Shown here piece after piece: positions 5,396-5,853 of a DNA stretch of 5,853 nt. The DNA lies in the NCBI GenBank assembly GCA_916719935.1, contig CAKAPY010000097.1, forward strand, positions 1 to 5,853. The letters run 5' to 3'. The DNA is from an uncultured Actinomyces sp. (lineage in GTDB: Bacteria > Actinomycetota > Actinomycetes > Actinomycetales > Actinomycetaceae). The position numbers and the translations under genes were made by a program. The notes under the pieces were generated by a model. It was not told the DNA's origin. It was given only the letters and a program-made list of their open reading frames with translations, and made no database searches. The first letter of the stretch is position 1; each line of letters opens with the position of its first letter.

Positions 5396-5853
5396 TCAAA
5401 GGCTTGAGCTCAGACGTGTCTGGAGCTCTCGGTATTGTGCAAGCTTTTGTGGAACATCAGCGATGTAGCTGATCAGCATGACTTCATCGACGCGGTGGTT
5501 ACGCGCAAAGTTCGCAATCGTTTGAGCAACCTGGTCGTAGGTGCCGATGATGATCGAACGATCGCGTTGTGCCCATCGCAGTGCATCTTCCCGGTCTTCA
5601 GCGCTCATCTGCTCGGGTCGCTGGAACCGCACGGGACGTCCCAGTCGCAAACACATGCGGAAGCTCAATGCCGGAAGTGCTTGTTCTAGAGCTTCCGCTT
5701 CAGTTGCTGCAGCGCTCACCGCGAGCGCGGAAAGGGTCTGTCCTTGGCCTTCACTCAGGTTTTCGGGCAGGTGTGCGCGGTAGTGGTCCATAACTTCTGG
5801 CTGTTGCTGGCCGCTAAAGAACTGCGCGTAGGCGTAGTTCATGTTTCGAGTCC
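5396..5853 (-). CDS. LLM-class flavin-dependent oxidoreductase (C-terminal part, cut by window edge)
   Basis: The frame is open from the right edge of the window to a TGA at 5396-5398, giving about 152 C-terminal residues of a protein usually 320-350 long. The first ATG inside (5842) is internal, since similarity extends past it: the NMNYAYAQFFSG stretch corresponds to the family's 'LPYAFAxHF' strand, and PEVMDHYRAHL follows as the usual helix. The end reads GTYDQVAQTIANFA, then VDEVMLISYIADVPQKLAQY, which matches the typical closing 'G(T/S)PE.V...L......DE.M......D...RL.SY' of luciferase-like TIM-barrel oxidoreductases (group 1). Such enzymes use reduced FMN or F420. The cofactor-binding N-terminal half and substrate pocket lie outside the window, so cofactor and substrate cannot be judged. 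The gene is convergent with sodA, sharing the hairpin between them. Confidence 0.87.
   Translation of the reverse strand, partial: TRNMNYAYAQFFSGQQQPEVMDHYRAHLPENLSEGQGQTLSALAVSAAATEAEALEQALPALSFRMCLRLGRPVRFQRPEQMSAEDREDALRWAQRDRSIIIGTYDQVAQTIANFARNHRVDEVMLISYIADVPQKLAQYRELQTRLSSSL

Overview
The window comes from a moderately GC-rich bacterial chromosome, most likely an actinobacterium. The main clues are the three-part methyltransferase architecture at 1905-3482, which I know mainly from Actinobacteria, and a superoxide dismutase whose C-terminal half resembles actinobacterial SodA. The base composition is less extreme than Streptomyces and would fit Actinomycetaceae-type or similar host-associated actinobacteria, but I cannot assign a genus.

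Layout from left to right. (1) 1-388, plus strand: the end of a YefM/Phd-type antitoxin gene, then after two bases a complete YoeB-type toxin (mRNA interferase). (2) 400-3482, minus strand: a two-gene unit read right to left, with a SAM-dependent methyltransferase of the NPPF type followed 5 bases later by a phospholipase-D-type cardiolipin synthase. The cardiolipin synthase gene converges on the toxin gene with only 11 bases between stop codons. (3) 3483-3628: a divergent intergenic region with a plausible -10 box for the rightward gene and two GTGGGA repeats one helical turn apart. (4) 3629-4594, plus strand: a DUF808/YedI-family membrane protein. (5) 4721-5317, plus strand: a manganese-type superoxide dismutase with a clear ribosome binding site, codon use typical of a highly expressed gene and a strong hairpin after the stop. 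(6) 5396-5853, minus strand: the C-terminal part of a luciferase-like flavin-dependent oxidoreductase, cut by the window edge and convergent with sodA.

Most of the window is ordinary chromosomal housekeeping: membrane lipid synthesis, a methyltransferase, an integral membrane protein and oxidative-stress defence. The toxin-antitoxin pair is the only accessory element. The pairing of methyltransferase and cardiolipin synthase looks like translational economy rather than a shared pathway. No RNA genes, CRISPR arrays, insertion sequences or prophage genes were seen, and I found no convincing undescribed system. The points most worth a second look are the tight toxin/cls convergence, the regulatory-looking repeats in the two promoter regions, and the unknown substrate of the methyltransferase.
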